Shown piece by piece: positions 47,298 to 60,345 of a DNA stretch of 64,000 nt. The position numbers were made by a program, and so were the translations under genes. Origin of the DNA: Lutjanus erythropterus (lineage: Eukaryota; Chordata; Actinopteri; Lutjaniformes; Lutjanidae); the NCBI GenBank assembly GCA_020091685.1, contig CM034592.1, forward strand, positions 38,098,705 through 38,162,704. Reading direction: 5' to 3'. Position 1 is the stretch's first letter; each line of letters starts with the position of its first letter. The notes below the pieces were generated by a model. That model saw nothing but the letters and a program-made list of their open reading frames with translations, ran no database searches and had not been told where the DNA came from.

Positions 47298-47349
47298 ATG
47301 GATATTCTATGGATATTATGGACCATACCGGCCGTAATAGCTGTTGAAG
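47298..47349 (+). CDS. First coding exon (signal peptide) of a secreted or membrane protein, possibly an EphB receptor
   Basis: Seen: an ATG with A at -3 and G at +4, preceded in frame by a TGA at 47289-47291, opens 17 codons reading MDILWILWTIPAVIAVE plus one base, then AAG|GTAAGC, a near-consensus splice donor at 47349/47350. The peptide is a short hydrophobic signal sequence (ILWILWTIPAVIAV) with a small-residue end suited to signal peptidase cleavage. The phase-1 junction right after the signal peptide is typical of receptors built from extracellular modules. Known from memory: in EphB receptors the signal peptide ends close to A-V-E-E-T-L-M-D and exon 1 stops inside the second Glu codon; this exon ends A-V-E-G.., fitting that junction. 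EphB receptors are ephrin-B-binding receptor tyrosine kinases of the plasma membrane. Inference: ephb-type gene, with the following >16.6 kb as intron 1. Other cell-surface genes with a signal-peptide exon remain possible. Gene start about 0.75; EphB identity about 0.45. Confidence 0.7.
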
Positions 47350-50300
47350 GTAAGCTAATGTTTTCATTGACGGTTGAAGCCGCATCCTCTTGCCGACTTT
47401 GAGTTTGAGACAAAGCGCGTGCACGGACGTTAGCTAATTTAAATCATGAGAAAGCTAACGAAAAATTAACCACTTTTTAGCTCCCTTCATATTTGTTAAT
47501 GTGTTATATCTTGGCGTGCATAGTGCTTAAATGTAGAGTCAGCTCAAAGCAGCAGGCAATGGATGATGGAGGGACCCAAAAACACGTCTCAGCATCTCCG
47601 CAGGTACGCTGTTAACGCCGTTTAACGCTGTTAATTATGGAGTAAAATTAGCTTGCCTTTATGTACCACAGCAAGCTACGCCAGGTTAGAAAACGTTAAA
47701 TCTCAGCTCAGGTACGCTAGGTCGCGCGAATCCCTGCGTGTCCGTGGAGGTGTGTCACCGGTGTCGGCTCAGTTGTCTCAGCTGGTGATAAAAAAAACGT
47801 GAAAGACAAACACTCAACCCTTTTTCAGCGTGTCCGAGTGTGAATGCGCAAACATACCGTGTTGAAATTCCTTTAAATTAACTTACAAACGGGTCTGTCT
47901 GCCCGCTATGCAGTCATATGTGAGCAAATCGTGGCTGAGCAGTAACAGGCAGTAGACAGCGTGGCTCAGCACACAATGAAACAGGTTGAATGGTGAAAAT
48001 AATCTCTTTAATCTAATATGTGTTTACAGTAGTAACTCTATGGTGCACCGAGGTAACTATAGTGGTTTACCTTACATACTACAGCATACTACAGTATTCA
48101 TATATATACGGTAGCTACTTTCAGTAACTATATTATCGTCTTTGCCCTTTGACCTTATAAGGAAAATATTTGATAACGAAAGAGATAATGAAAGCTATTT
48201 TTCATTATCCTTTTTAATCTATGAGCTTTCAGTGTGCACTTTAAATCATAATTTGCAGGTTATATGTCTATGTAGCAGTTTGCTCTGTGAACTGAAGAAT
48301 AGAAAAGTGTCAGCCCAGCCATACATTTATTGAGGCTATTTTTATGATGCTGTCAGAAAACAAATATGTCTTCTTCCTCTGGTCAGTTTAACTAAACCTC
48401 ATAATTACAGGTGGAGCTGAGAAAGTATGTTCAAACTCCACCAAATGTAACCGCAGGATAAAACAACAACAAAAAGAAAAACAGGGAAAATAGTATTTGG
48501 CTGCTTGTTCAGGGTATAGATCATTTCACATCCTAAAAGTGTATAGCAAAAGTTGAAGGACCTGCCGGGTCCCATGTAGGACTGGCAAAGACTTTGATGG
48601 ATGTCAGGCGCATTTATGCAGACTTCTTCTGACTGCTCCTGTTTATGGGTTCAATGTAGTCGCATATCCAAGACTTAAACAGTCTTAGGGCTTCTATTAC
48701 ATTTAACTTTGGCAGCTTTAACATTTGTATCATAGTTTTGAAATTTGTCTCATAGCTTTATAATTTTATTTAAGATTTTATCACTTCACATTGTTCCGGG
48801 ACAGCCATATTATTTTAGGAAATTACGCATACAATCCAGTCTCAGCACTAAAACCAGATCACACGTACACAGGGAACAATGTATGGCATACATTTCATAC
48901 AATTCATGAATTGTATTTTTAATGTATTTTTAATATATTATTTAAATATATTAAAATATATCATCAGATTTATTTTCGTGTCTTAGAACATTTCGCCAGC
49001 GTTACAGAAATTCTAAATATCACATGTGTTAATATTAAAACTGCATGAATTATAGTGTCATGTCCCATATCCCAGTATTTTAAATGATACATTGAATATT
49101 AATATACGCTACTATATTTATGTACAGTATTTTTAATAAAAAGTACAGACTACAAATCTCATAATAGGTAACTGTATATCATCATCCCATGTATATACTC
49201 ATAATAATGAATTTATTTTGTTTTCTTTGAGTAACTGATATCATACTTGATTGTTATCATAATAGTTATTTATTTTTTGATTTTATCCTTGCTGCTCTGT
49301 CCAAGAGCAATGGAGCCAGAGGATGTGAAAATCGCCAAAAATAACAACAGATTCACACCACACAGTGTTTCACTTCCCCTTGTTTTCTGTTTCTCTCTAA
49401 AATGCAAATATGGCCAGGGTTACTTTGTCTACATGTAAAATCTACTGTGAGGCGTATGTGTAAGCTGAGAGCATACAGTGCCTCAAATACCAATCGGCAT
49501 AGCTCCTCAAATATTTATTGCAGTGACTTGAAGTACACTTCTTGTTCGATTGAGATGATGCTGTCGATATTGAGCATTACACTGGGTATACAGCATGCAT
49601 GTTGCAGTACCTTTTGGGCCTGTGGCGTTTCACTTTTTGATTTGGAAACCAGCTAGTCCCGTCGCCAACCCAATACAGCCCCCCTCCATTTTACCCTGTG
49701 AATCACCCTAGTCGACCATCCAATGAAGTTGCAAGGATGGCTTACGTATGAGAAATAAAGGGTTGAAAAAGAGGTCACTGCAGCTCTAATCCGAAAAAAA
49801 AAAAAAAAAAATCCCAGCATGCAACAGAAAAGAACCCTCTAGTGGATCGTTTTGACACGTTTAGTGCTGGGACACTACATTTTATGTTTAATACAAACTG
49901 ACATCTTTGCATAGGCCTAGGTCTAATTTTTTTTCTTCGCTTTTTTTTATTTTTCACAGACAAACGTTACTTGCTAAATACACCTTTGTGTTATTCATTT
50001 ATCGTAGAAGCAGTATATATTCTGTGGGAAACATTTAGCAAAAAAAGCAGTTACACATTTCTAGAATTAATAATTTACTTATTATATTTGATCAGTGAAT
50101 CAGGCAGAGATCATATTAGAGAGGATTAGAGGATTAAAACTACTAAAACTTAAGAAAGTCCTAGCTGTGTCCCAAGTATCCATTTTGCGAATAGCGTGAA
50201 CACTGCCCACTATGCAAAGTCTGAAAGACTGTAACTTGGCCTTCAAACAACAATTAGAATTTTTCCTCGGCATCTTATCTCTATTCAGACTCCTACACTA

Positions 50301-51862
50301 TGTTCCATCGCTTTAGTAATATCGCCATGTTGGACAACTATAAATGGCGTGTATTCATCAGTGGCATTTGACCATTTTTCAAAGGCATTTAATTTATCCT
50401 GTGGAATGTGAAACAACTCTAAATAAATTGTTGATTAGTGTTAATGTAGGCTGCCATTGATGCCACGTCTTATTGGTTTAGTTAACAGGAACAGACAGGC
50501 TCTTTTTGAAAATTAATGGAGGTAGTACTGCCAAGGAAATTAGCTTAGCTATGTCAAACATGTCTATGAAAACACACTGTGGATTTATCCCTTCATTAGT
50601 TTACCCATTCATTGTCATCAGCGCTCAGTTGACAGCCACACTAACAATGGCCGCTCATCTAATTCTGTTGAGTGGAAATTCTCAGATTCATCCCCGGCCA
50701 TAAAACTGTAGTAGCCTGTATTGTTCGGGGGAGATGAAATTTACTAGACGGATCATTTGGCTTTTTTTCGATTTCTCCCCCTCCCTTCTGTTGTGGTATT
50801 ACAGTTTGTACTGTGCAAACACAGCAAACGCTTTCTGGGAGGATTGGTTTTGCTGTGATGCAATAACAACCTCCTCCAGACTTGTATGCAAGTTGTTGTT
50901 GGGGTCAGCAGGATGATAGATCACTTTGATAGGACATTTTCTGTCCTTTTTCTTTGAAGGAGACATAATGGGACAGAAACCACAGCAGAGGATGGTGAAG
51001 TGGGGTAGAATGAGATCACAGCATGGAGTCTTAAAAAATGTCTAGCAGATTTGATTGCATTTCAATATGCACTGCATTCCTTCAGCGCTCTGTTAAGCAC
51101 TGGAGCCCAGTCAGTTGAAAGTTGGCAAACAGTGGCCGCGTTGATGTTTCAAAATTTTCAGTTTATTGTTTTGATTTAGTTTAGTAAATTACATATATTT
51201 GTATATTGCGTAACCCTTTCCGTACCATTTTCCCACACAATATAAGGAGGTCTGACAGTTCATGGCACAGTATGATTGTTAATGTTTAGAAAATCCTGCC
51301 AAGTTTGGTAAAGATGCTTTCATATGTTAATTCAGTGGCTGTTTTTGACCGGAATTGTTTTGTAAGGAATGGACGTGCGAGTGTAACATGGAAGCATTAT
51401 GTTTTGTGGAAGAGTAACAAAAGACAGACGGAGGCGGGCTCCGAAATGGGATTAGATAAAGGTAAAATGAGCGACCGTATACAATCCGGTGTTTTCTCAG
51501 TCCACCCAATGAGCAGATGCAGGGAGCTGGCCTGCACGCCAACCGCCACAGTAGGCTTTCACAAAGAATCTGTCTCTATTCAAGCCTTAATCCATGCTGC
51601 CGAGGGCCCAGGCATTGTCACTTTGCATGCAAAATTTCAATTAGTGCTGGTACCAGTTGTTTCACTTGAAGGGAGGTGTCACATTTCAGAGACATCTATG
51701 GCTACCTTTAGGGTGAGATTAAGGCAGGAGTGTCACTGCTTTGCTTAAGAACATTTTGCATTGCATAAGGTTACTGGTACTGAGCTGCTCTGCTTTACTA
51801 TGGCCACTGTAGACCTAGATCTTCATCAAATTACTAGAGGTTCAACTATACTGTAATATATA
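47350..51862 (+). other. Start of intron 1; mostly unique AT-rich sequence
   Basis: Begins with the donor GTAAGC at 47350. The first 450 bases keep a CpG-rich, promoter-like composition. Beyond that the DNA is AT-rich with no recognisable exon. A poly(A) run lies near 49794-49810. Stretches around 50500-50930 and 51420-51740 are more complex and less repeat-like than their surroundings. A 147-codon open frame at 51305-51748 has no recognisable domain and is probably chance. Confidence 0.4.
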
Positions 51863-52430
51863 CTTAGGTGGCAAAAGTACACACCATTTTCTTGTTTTCT
51901 CAAGTAGAACTACAGATACTTGTGTATCTGGTAATAGCAGAAGTACTCGTTCAACTTCTTTACTCAAGTAAAATTGAAAAATACAGGGTCTGAAATGTAG
52001 TCATGTATAAAAGTAAAGAAGGACATGCCTACTGGCTTTTTCTGTACAAAACTAACTGAACCTCACATTTGCTCCATGGTCAAGTTGCCCTCTCTTGTCT
52101 TGTTAAGTCTGGTACATAGTTTTCATCTTGTTATATCTGTTGTGTGTGATGTGCACTGATGGATAAACGTATGGGTTATTGTCCCATCCTTTAACGTTGA
52201 AATTGATCTATATGTTAGGAAGGTGGCTCACAAGATGCAAATTAAAAATAATCAATAACTCCTCTCAAATAAATTAGAACTCAAGTAGTGATTTTGTTTG
52301 GAAAATGGAAGGAGTAGAAAGTACAGATATTTGTGTTAAAAAGTTGTCAGAAAAATAAGTACTCAAATACAGATACTTGAAAACGCTACTCAAATACAGT
52401 AACAATGTATTTTTTTATTCGTTTAATCCT
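51863..52430 (+). mobile_element. hAT-type short element, decayed
   Basis: Contains GGTGGCAAAAGTACACACC at the left, TTTACTCAAGTAAAATTGAA, GAAATGTAGTCATGTATAAA, then AAGTACTCAAATACAGATAC and GCTACTCAAATACAGTAACA at the right. The AAGTA/TACTCAAGTA series is the signature of the same hAT-derived class as at 15400-15568 and 33193-34770. Termini are not preserved. Confidence 0.5.
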
Positions 52431-55400
52431 TGTTAAAGTTTATTGTCTAAAAGTGAAACAGGTAAAAAAAATAAAGAGCAATCATTCCCTTAAGTTGGAT
52501 TTGTTTAAACCTTCACGCACGAGATGTCACTGTTGTAGGTTTCTGTCCCAGCTGGCGCTGTAAGCAAAATAGTTGCGTATGTTGCTCCTGGCTCCAGTTT
52601 GTTCAACCAATTTAACTAAGGATTCAGTTCAAGACATGATGGACTGTTTGACGCTGTTTCCATGCTTTCAGCTGTTTGAATCAGACTGCTGCGGTTAACA
52701 GTCTTGAGCCAACTCTTCGTTCTCTCTTGCCTGTAACTGTTGAGTCAAGTTTGCTTATGCTCATGTCTGTGAGTGCACTACACACTGGAGTTAAGAGTGG
52801 AAGCATCTAAGGATCAGTTTACCGAAGTTCTGAAGTTAACTATCACACTGGGAAGTACTATCATACCCTTGAAAAACACAGTATAATCAACTGAATGACA
52901 ACTTCAGAAGCCAAGCCAAAATGCAGCTGTATCCACTGCACAACCTCTTCAGACTGTACCTCGTGGCTTAACACTTAATATCACCACACGGGTGAACAGA
53001 GTCTGCTTGTGGTACTATTTTTTTTTTTTCCACATGCCCTGTATCACTAGTTTTCATACTTTTGGTATTTATAGCTTCTTAAAAACAGAACAGGTGTTTA
53101 ATCTTCTGTCTCTTTGGTCTGTTTAGTTTGCTGAGACAAGCCGGTCAGATATGGCTGTCACTTGATGCTATCAGAAAATGAAAATATTTTCAGAGTCAAC
53201 AGGTGTTTCAAGTCTTTCAATATGCAACATAACACTGCCAGTGCATGACTGAGTAACAGACTGAAAACAGTGGGTTTATTTAAAAGTAAATATGAGGTGC
53301 TTTAGACTCCTGGGGTGTGTTTCGGCTTTTAGAAAGGATTGATTTAATGCATACTCTCTCTTAAAGAGACTGCTTAACCAAAATTCATCTTGATAGTTTT
53401 GGTGCGAGTTGCTGAGTTGAAAGAAAGTAGTTTCAGTAGAAGGAAATTGAAACTGCTCACAAGATCTTTGGATTATCGGGTCGTGATTTCTGGCAATAGA
53501 CATTTCTATTCAGCTTTTTAAATGTATTTTTGGCACTCTACAGCTATTTTCAAAACATGGTAATTCACACCAAAACAAAGTTAAGTGGATAAACAGCACT
53601 ACAGGTAAAAGGAAAAAAAAAAATATATATATTTTTTTATTTGGATTATACCTACCCTTCATTTAATATTAATTATTAAGTTTAAAAGCAGATTTTAGAT
53701 TTTCTTGTGTAATAATATGTTAATTACAAAATTTCATTAACAATTGGAAATAGGCTACATGATAGATAAATACACTGGTCTTGGAAACAAGATGGAACAT
53801 GCTGTACTGAGATACAAAAACACACAAAAAAAGTGTCCCGTAGCTGAAATAACAGGAGTTTCAAAATTTAGAAGAAAATATATGGCTTATCTGGAAAAAA
53901 AGAAAAATTAATTACATTATCTCTGTATGAAATTTTCATGTATATTTTCCATGTTGCTAATGTGATTCATATTGGTAAAGAATTAAGAGACTTGAGAGCT
54001 GTGATCTATAGTATATTTGCAGAGGCACAGAAATGTGTTTTGCGTTCACAGCAATGAGGAACTCTGTCACAAGTGTCTACATGTTTGACTTGGTGAAGGG
54101 AGTCTGGCAAGATATATTAATCTGTGATCTCATCAAATCTTAAACACATAAAGATTAAAAGATGTATCCACCCACTTTTATTTAATAATAGGGTTGGTCA
54201 TATCAAACAAAGGCATGCGTGGGTTAAATGATAGTTGCACATAACTCTTAGCATTTGATGTGTTCATCTTTAAGTTTCTAATAGGTGGCATTTAAGTTAA
54301 TTGCAAGTCTCAAAAAATTCTCAAGTTTCCTTTCAGATACTTATCTTGATTGTCTGAACTTATTTTTGGTGCTTATGTTTATGTCCATGTGGAAGTAAGC
54401 TACGATAAGTTTCTCTTAATACCACACACTGGACATGTGTTTTTTCTTTAGAAACAAATCAAATAGCCCTATATATTTTATGTTTGCAGAATCCGTGATC
54501 AAATTGTATACATATTGAGCAGCTTTTGTACAAGGATTTTTTTTTTATGCACAACTCAATCTCTGTTCAAATAGCATATCAATTTCTACTTATATAACAC
54601 TGGAGGTACTGTGTGCTATGAATGGTGAAAAGATGTATTATGGAGAAATGTATTATTTAGTGAGGATCAGGTGAATTAGGGGTCTTGAGATTTGTTTTTC
54701 TTGCAGTGCTTTAAGGATAGGTGTGCCGTTTGATTGGAGGGCTATAATTGTTTCAGTATGTAGTTGGGAAAACAGCGCGGTCAGAAAGTGAAAGAGTATG
54801 ACTAAGGCTATAATAACAGTGTTATAGTGCAAAATATAGCACTCGTAATCCTAAAAGGATAAGACTGGACAAAGATAAGATCGAACTTCGAAGAACAGGT
54901 TGTTCTTTTCTTTTTCACATTATTACAGAAAGGATCTATTATGTTCATCAAGGTTGCAGACAGATGTTAGAAATTAATGTGGGGAGTTTATTCCACAGGG
55001 CTGAAGCAGGCCAGTTGGTCAAAAAGTTCACATATGGTGTTTTCTTGCTGACTAGAAGAGAGTAGTTTTGATAATAAATAGATACTTACGGAAGAAACTT
55101 GCTTTACCTCCATGTAACCTCTCTCTGATAGTTCACACAGGAATCTAGATCAAGGATGTTCTTATATCCTGCTATCTTAATTAGCACGTGTTAATTGGCA
55201 ATGTGCAGTCTCTTGGTAAGTCATATTTATTAGGAAGAGCCTGATTCATCCCAACCCGTTGGGAATAGAAATCATTAGGGGACAGTGAAATGTATTTCCA
55301 GACATTATTCATAACAGGAAACATGTAAGCACTCATAATCAAAATGGCCCAACAACATCTACAGGCCTAATTTGCAGTCTAAATTCTTTGTGCAGTCTCC

Positions 55401-58400
55401 TTAATTTGACGGAAGTCTCAGCCATTATGTGGAATCAGTGTATTTTATGTCTTTGTCAGTGTACATTCCCTCTTTTTATTCATGCGGGCAGTAAAACTGT
55501 TGTCCCTAAGTCTGATAACTGGGTTTTCTGGAAAAGTGGAGGTGAACTGATCGTGATCCAGTGTTCCTGTCCGATACTTCATCTGAATGTTGAGTAGAGG
55601 GAGAGTACAGTAGAATAGTGCTTTTTAATGCTGATAACAATGTTAGGGAAAAGAAAAATTCAGCTATTGACATATTTGCCGATATTGTAATGATCCCTCA
55701 AATGTGCTCATCAAACAGTTGTGACAAAGATATTTATGGCAGGATATTTTACAGTTTAAAGCTGAACAGTCTCATTTTAATACGGATGCCTCTATATGAC
55801 CTACATAAGCACACAAGGCCATCATCGAGAAGACAGGCTATTTCTGTATAGCTTTTCTTAATGCTTGCCACAGGTTCAAATTCTCCTTGAAATCAGATGA
55901 AACCAGCTCTTGTTTACATTTTCCCTGCCAAAGATTTAATGCGTAGTATGAAGGAGATTTTCATTTACATAATTTTGTTTTTGATGTTATATTTTGTGGT
56001 TGTCCAGGGGTCTCTAAAATCAGCAAATATGACAGTTGCTTACAGTAGCTTTAACAATAAACTTTATTGTCCAAAATAATATGAGATAAATTTTTGCTGG
56101 TATTTTTAATAATTATAATAGACAAACAACTATAAATAAAAAAATAACACAAATGAAATGCTTCCTACAAAACATACATAAAGCAATCTGCATTATAATT
56201 TGTTTAAAAAAAAAAAAATCACATTGGCCAACACTGACATAGACTGATGTAGCTGTGACAGGCCAATATTTGACTGGTATAGGCCGACCAATACATCTGT
56301 CTAGGTCTGATGTTGAGTCATACACATTAACAATATGGCATGTATAATATTCAATCCAGCAAAGGCGGCTACCAAGTGAGGACGTAGGGAAAAAGAGAGA
56401 CAGAAGGAGGAGGAGGAGGAGGGAGAGTGTACCCTGAGAGAGGTCAGACCTCGTTTCAGAGACCCCCGTCCACACACACCCCAGGTACTGTGACACTGCC
56501 TTTATGAGTGCGACCGTAGAACACAAACCCACCGGATTAGTGTCTGGCTCTCAATGTCCCCGGGAGCAGAGCCCATCGGCCGAGACAAAGCGGGGCTGAT
56601 TGCGTTGTCATCTGCATCACAAAGGGAAGCCTTTTCTACCTGAACCACTGCCTGTGTGCCGCGCTGCACATCACATCTATCAGCGACTCTGCACCCACGT
56701 GACATCTGCCTTTTGTTTTTTGTCCATCTCTGTCTCCCCCTCTTCCATTCTTTCTCTCTGGCCCACACCGTCTGTCCACCATGGCCCATATCAACAACAG
56801 GACCCCCTCCCCCTCCCTCCCTCCTCTGTGGAAACTAGCTTCTCAGTCTGCACCAGCCAGCACTGACCGTTTTCTGTTTTTGCCGGTAGTTATGTGCTCA
56901 GCGCGGTGTGCATCATCTTCCCTTCACTACAAAGAGCGACTAACACATTTGTTGTCTCTCCTCTTTTCCCCTCTGGCTCTTGGCTGGCTAGCTGTATCTC
57001 AGCCCAGCCAACATGCAGACACATCAGACAAAAAAGCACAGTCTCCCACTGTCAGAACCTAACACGTCTATCTGTCTCACTCGGACAGAGAGAACTCCCC
57101 AGCTGAGGTGCTACCAGTAAGCAGACGTGTTTCATCTGATTAGTGTACTGGGCAGGCAGGCTCTGCTCCTCTATGACTGATGAGTGCTGTCTTGTGTTGT
57201 TGACACAGGCAGGTCCAGCAGCCATAACAGAGATGGATCAAGCTTCCCTATCTGGATTATCTTCTTATGCTTATGTACATATGAGTTTACCATAAGCCCT
57301 ATGTTGGCTTTTATATGCTTTGTGATACTTCATCATCATCAAAGAAATTACTTTTAAAAATCTCCTTCTTCCTTTCATATTTAATGACCTGAATGTGCAC
57401 TACTGTTTAACCGCTGAAATAAAATTTTAATTTTGGGGGAGAAACAAGGATCTTACATCTATGTCACGCATGATAACTGAAGCTGAAAGGTACACTTTTT
57501 TCTTCCTTTTTAGATGCTTTATGAATAGATTCAATAGATTAAACAGGGTATGACATTTAAAACACAGACGGAGGGACGGGAAAGGAAAGAATGACTTTTT
57601 GTGTCCTAAAGTGTGATAGTTGGTGGTTTCTATTCACAAGTAATTGCATTAGCTTAGAGAATTGGGAATTAACACAAGGCAATTAACTGATTTGGCCTTT
57701 GGCTGTGACTCGTCTGGTTTTACAGAGCTGGAGCTCATCCTCTGTTTTCATAGATTAATTTAGAAATCACATTCAGTCAGATGCAGAACCTTGTAAACCA
57801 TACAATGGCAGACCCAAGAACTCGATATACCTCAGTGAAATAAATGAATAAATTTAACATGGGTGGGCGCATTGCAGAAAACAGTCATTGCTGTGAGATT
57901 TCAACCTTGGTTCATTCTAATGAAGCTGTACTAACCCCAATACAGAAAGCCACTTTCCATCTAAAAGTGCAGGATGGAGGTTTAAGAGGTGAGGAATCTC
58001 AAAGGCAGGGGTCATCACAACCGCAGGGTAAACACACTTCTTAGACCTTAATCGCCTGTAGTCCAATTACCATGGACTGCTAGGCCACAGTGGCTAATTG
58101 TCAACAGCTAGGGTGTAATTTTCATTTCAACTTTGGGGGAGAAATCTATTGGGAACCGCTTAAGACACCACAATTATCTTCTTCACCATAGAGAGTGGTG
58201 TGTTCTTAATGGGATTCTATCCATGTGTCATACACTGCATGTACACTTTGACACTTAACATTACACCCTGACCTGAGCAGTTTTTAAGAAAGAGCATGTT
58301 AGCTGATCTTAGGGCAGGGCAACACATCTGTATTATATTGATACTGTGATATGACACTAGACACCATCTAGGTACCAAATTAATGATGGTTATTTAACAA

Positions 58401-59979
58401 AAATCTCATTTTGTTAATAAAAAAGCAATAGTTGTTTAAGTGGTGGGCAGACTCTATTTCCCACTTTTTAATAGATGCTTATCTTAAAGTTACTTTATTA
58501 TTATTTAGCATTATTATTATTATAGCATTACTAAAAGACTGTTTCAGATGGCACATTCATTAAAACTTAATTCATTAAAACATTTTGATGTTTCAGGACT
58601 AATAATAAATATGGAAAAGTGATATGTAACATTTCTGAACTAAAATGTCTAAACATGACAAGACCTATGTTATATATTTTTTGTTGAGTTGTGTACTCTG
58701 AAATATTTTCAGCCATGTTCAAATGCAGACAAATACGTGTTTTTATTCAAAGTCATGGTGCATCTCCTATTGCTATAACTTACACAGAACCATTGGATAT
58801 CTCAGAGAGTGGGGAAGGAAATTGGTGAACATGATTAAGCATATAAATATGAAAAATAAACAGAAGTCCCTCTGCACAGCCAGTATGAGGGATCAGGTGC
58901 AGGTCAGTTGCAGGAACATCTCAGGTATCAGCGTAAACCACCGTGCACTGAACTGATTTACTTTGACTTTATTTGAAGCAAGTAACATCTTTCGCACATG
59001 GCCTCTTCAGATTCACATAAATGTGAAACTTTAGTACATTAACTTGTCCATAAACATGATTTCTGCTTATCAGATAGATTTTCATCAGCGATGGTAGTTA
59101 TTTCACAATGAAGATGCAACTCCCCTGATCCCATGTTATACTTCAGCAAACTAGATCTTGTGTTGTTGGTTTCATGTGAGAGACCCCATGTGGCAGAAAT
59201 GACATATTGTGCATTTAATTTAACAATAAAAAAATGTTGGTCTGGTGTATTGATATCTCATTGAAGAAAGAGGAAAACCATGATTTAATACAATGTGGGT
59301 TTTATTTTCATAGATTCACTCATTAGTTGTATTAGTTTTGACAATTTTATCTCTTGTTTGTCTATTTTTGTTATACAAGTCATGATGCTTATATATTTCT
59401 ATGGTTTGTTGGAGCAACTGTAACGTAACCCAGTTTCCCTCTGCATGGGATCAATAAAATATTTCTGATTCTGATAACATTCATGAGACTGAAAACGTGA
59501 AAAAGTGATGCAGTCACGAAAGTGAGTTCTGAGATCTCAGCAATTATGTTGATGAGTACAATATTATCATAATCAGACCAGATGGCTTGACATATGAAAA
59601 TAAAACTCATGTTGATTTTTTTCTTTAACTTTTATTTTGTAATATCTTTTAAGGACTTTATTTCAATAACGATAAATTAATGTGACTGTGTAACATTTAC
59701 TGCAATTTTGTCTGTTACACATTTGGTATTTATTCAGCTTTCAGACTGAACTGTAGCATGGTGATTGCATTTGAACCCTGAAATCTATGAATGTAGTATG
59801 ACTTACCTAACTCTAACAATATACTGTAAATTGATAATTTACAGTGTAGATTTAAAAGTAGTTAACAAAAATGAACCTCAGAAATGTCAGTTACCTTGCT
59901 AGCAACTGCAGTATCAAGTCAGCCGACAGAATGTCTCTGTTTTATGTTTCTGTTTTTCATGTTTCTAAGGCTTCCACTA
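52431..59979. other. Intronic spacer (if the gene at 47298 is correct), no exon recognised
   Basis: AT-rich with poly(A)/(T) tracts (53029, 53613, 56204). (GGA)n at about 56404-56421. A GGCCAATATTTGACTGGTAT stretch near 56261 resembles a dispersed repeat. 56440-57120 is pyrimidine- and CpG-richer with several overlapping short frames, none recognisable. 59430-59478 (GCATGGGATCAATAAAATAT then TTCTGATTCTGAT) resembles a LINE 3' end with its short tail repeats. Confidence 0.35.
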
Positions 59980-60345
59980 ATGCTAATGATTATTTCACAG
60001 TAGATTAACTGGATGATTTTTTTTTCTTGATTAATTGATCATAGTTGTGTGTTTTAAAAAGAAATTTCAGAAAATTGTGAATAGTGTCAGTCAGTGTTTC
60101 CCAAAGCCTAAGCTGACATCCTTAAATGTCTTGTTTTTACTCACAACTCAAAGATTTTCAGTTTACTGTCAGAGAGGAGTAAAGAAACATTTCACATTTC
60201 ACATTTAAGAAGGTGGAATCAGAAAAAGAAAAAAATGACTTATTTTTCTTTTTAAAAAAATACCCAGACAGGACAATCTATTATCAAAATAATTGTTGAT
60301 TAATTTAATAATTGATTATTAATCAATTAATTGATAAAATGTTGT
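59980..60345 (+). mobile_element. Short element with GATTAAT-rich ends, copy 1
   Basis: Opens CTAATGATTATTTCACAGTA, has TCAGTGTTTCCCAAAGCC, AAATGTCTTGTTTTTACTCA, TTTTCAGTTTACTGTCAGAG and AGAAGGTGGAATCAGAAAAA, and ends in GATTATTAATCAATTAATTG then TTGTAGCTCT. The order agrees with a common percomorph repeat whose ends read as runs of TAATCGATTAAT (memory). Confidence 0.55.

Noticed and set aside
51305-51748. 147-codon open frame, the longest in the window
   Set aside because: No domain, signal, or splice context recognised; treated as chance or as low-AT conserved DNA.
56113-56532. 139-codon minus-strand frame
   Set aside because: Crosses a poly(A)/(T) run and a (GGA)n tract; low-complexity and no recognisable protein.
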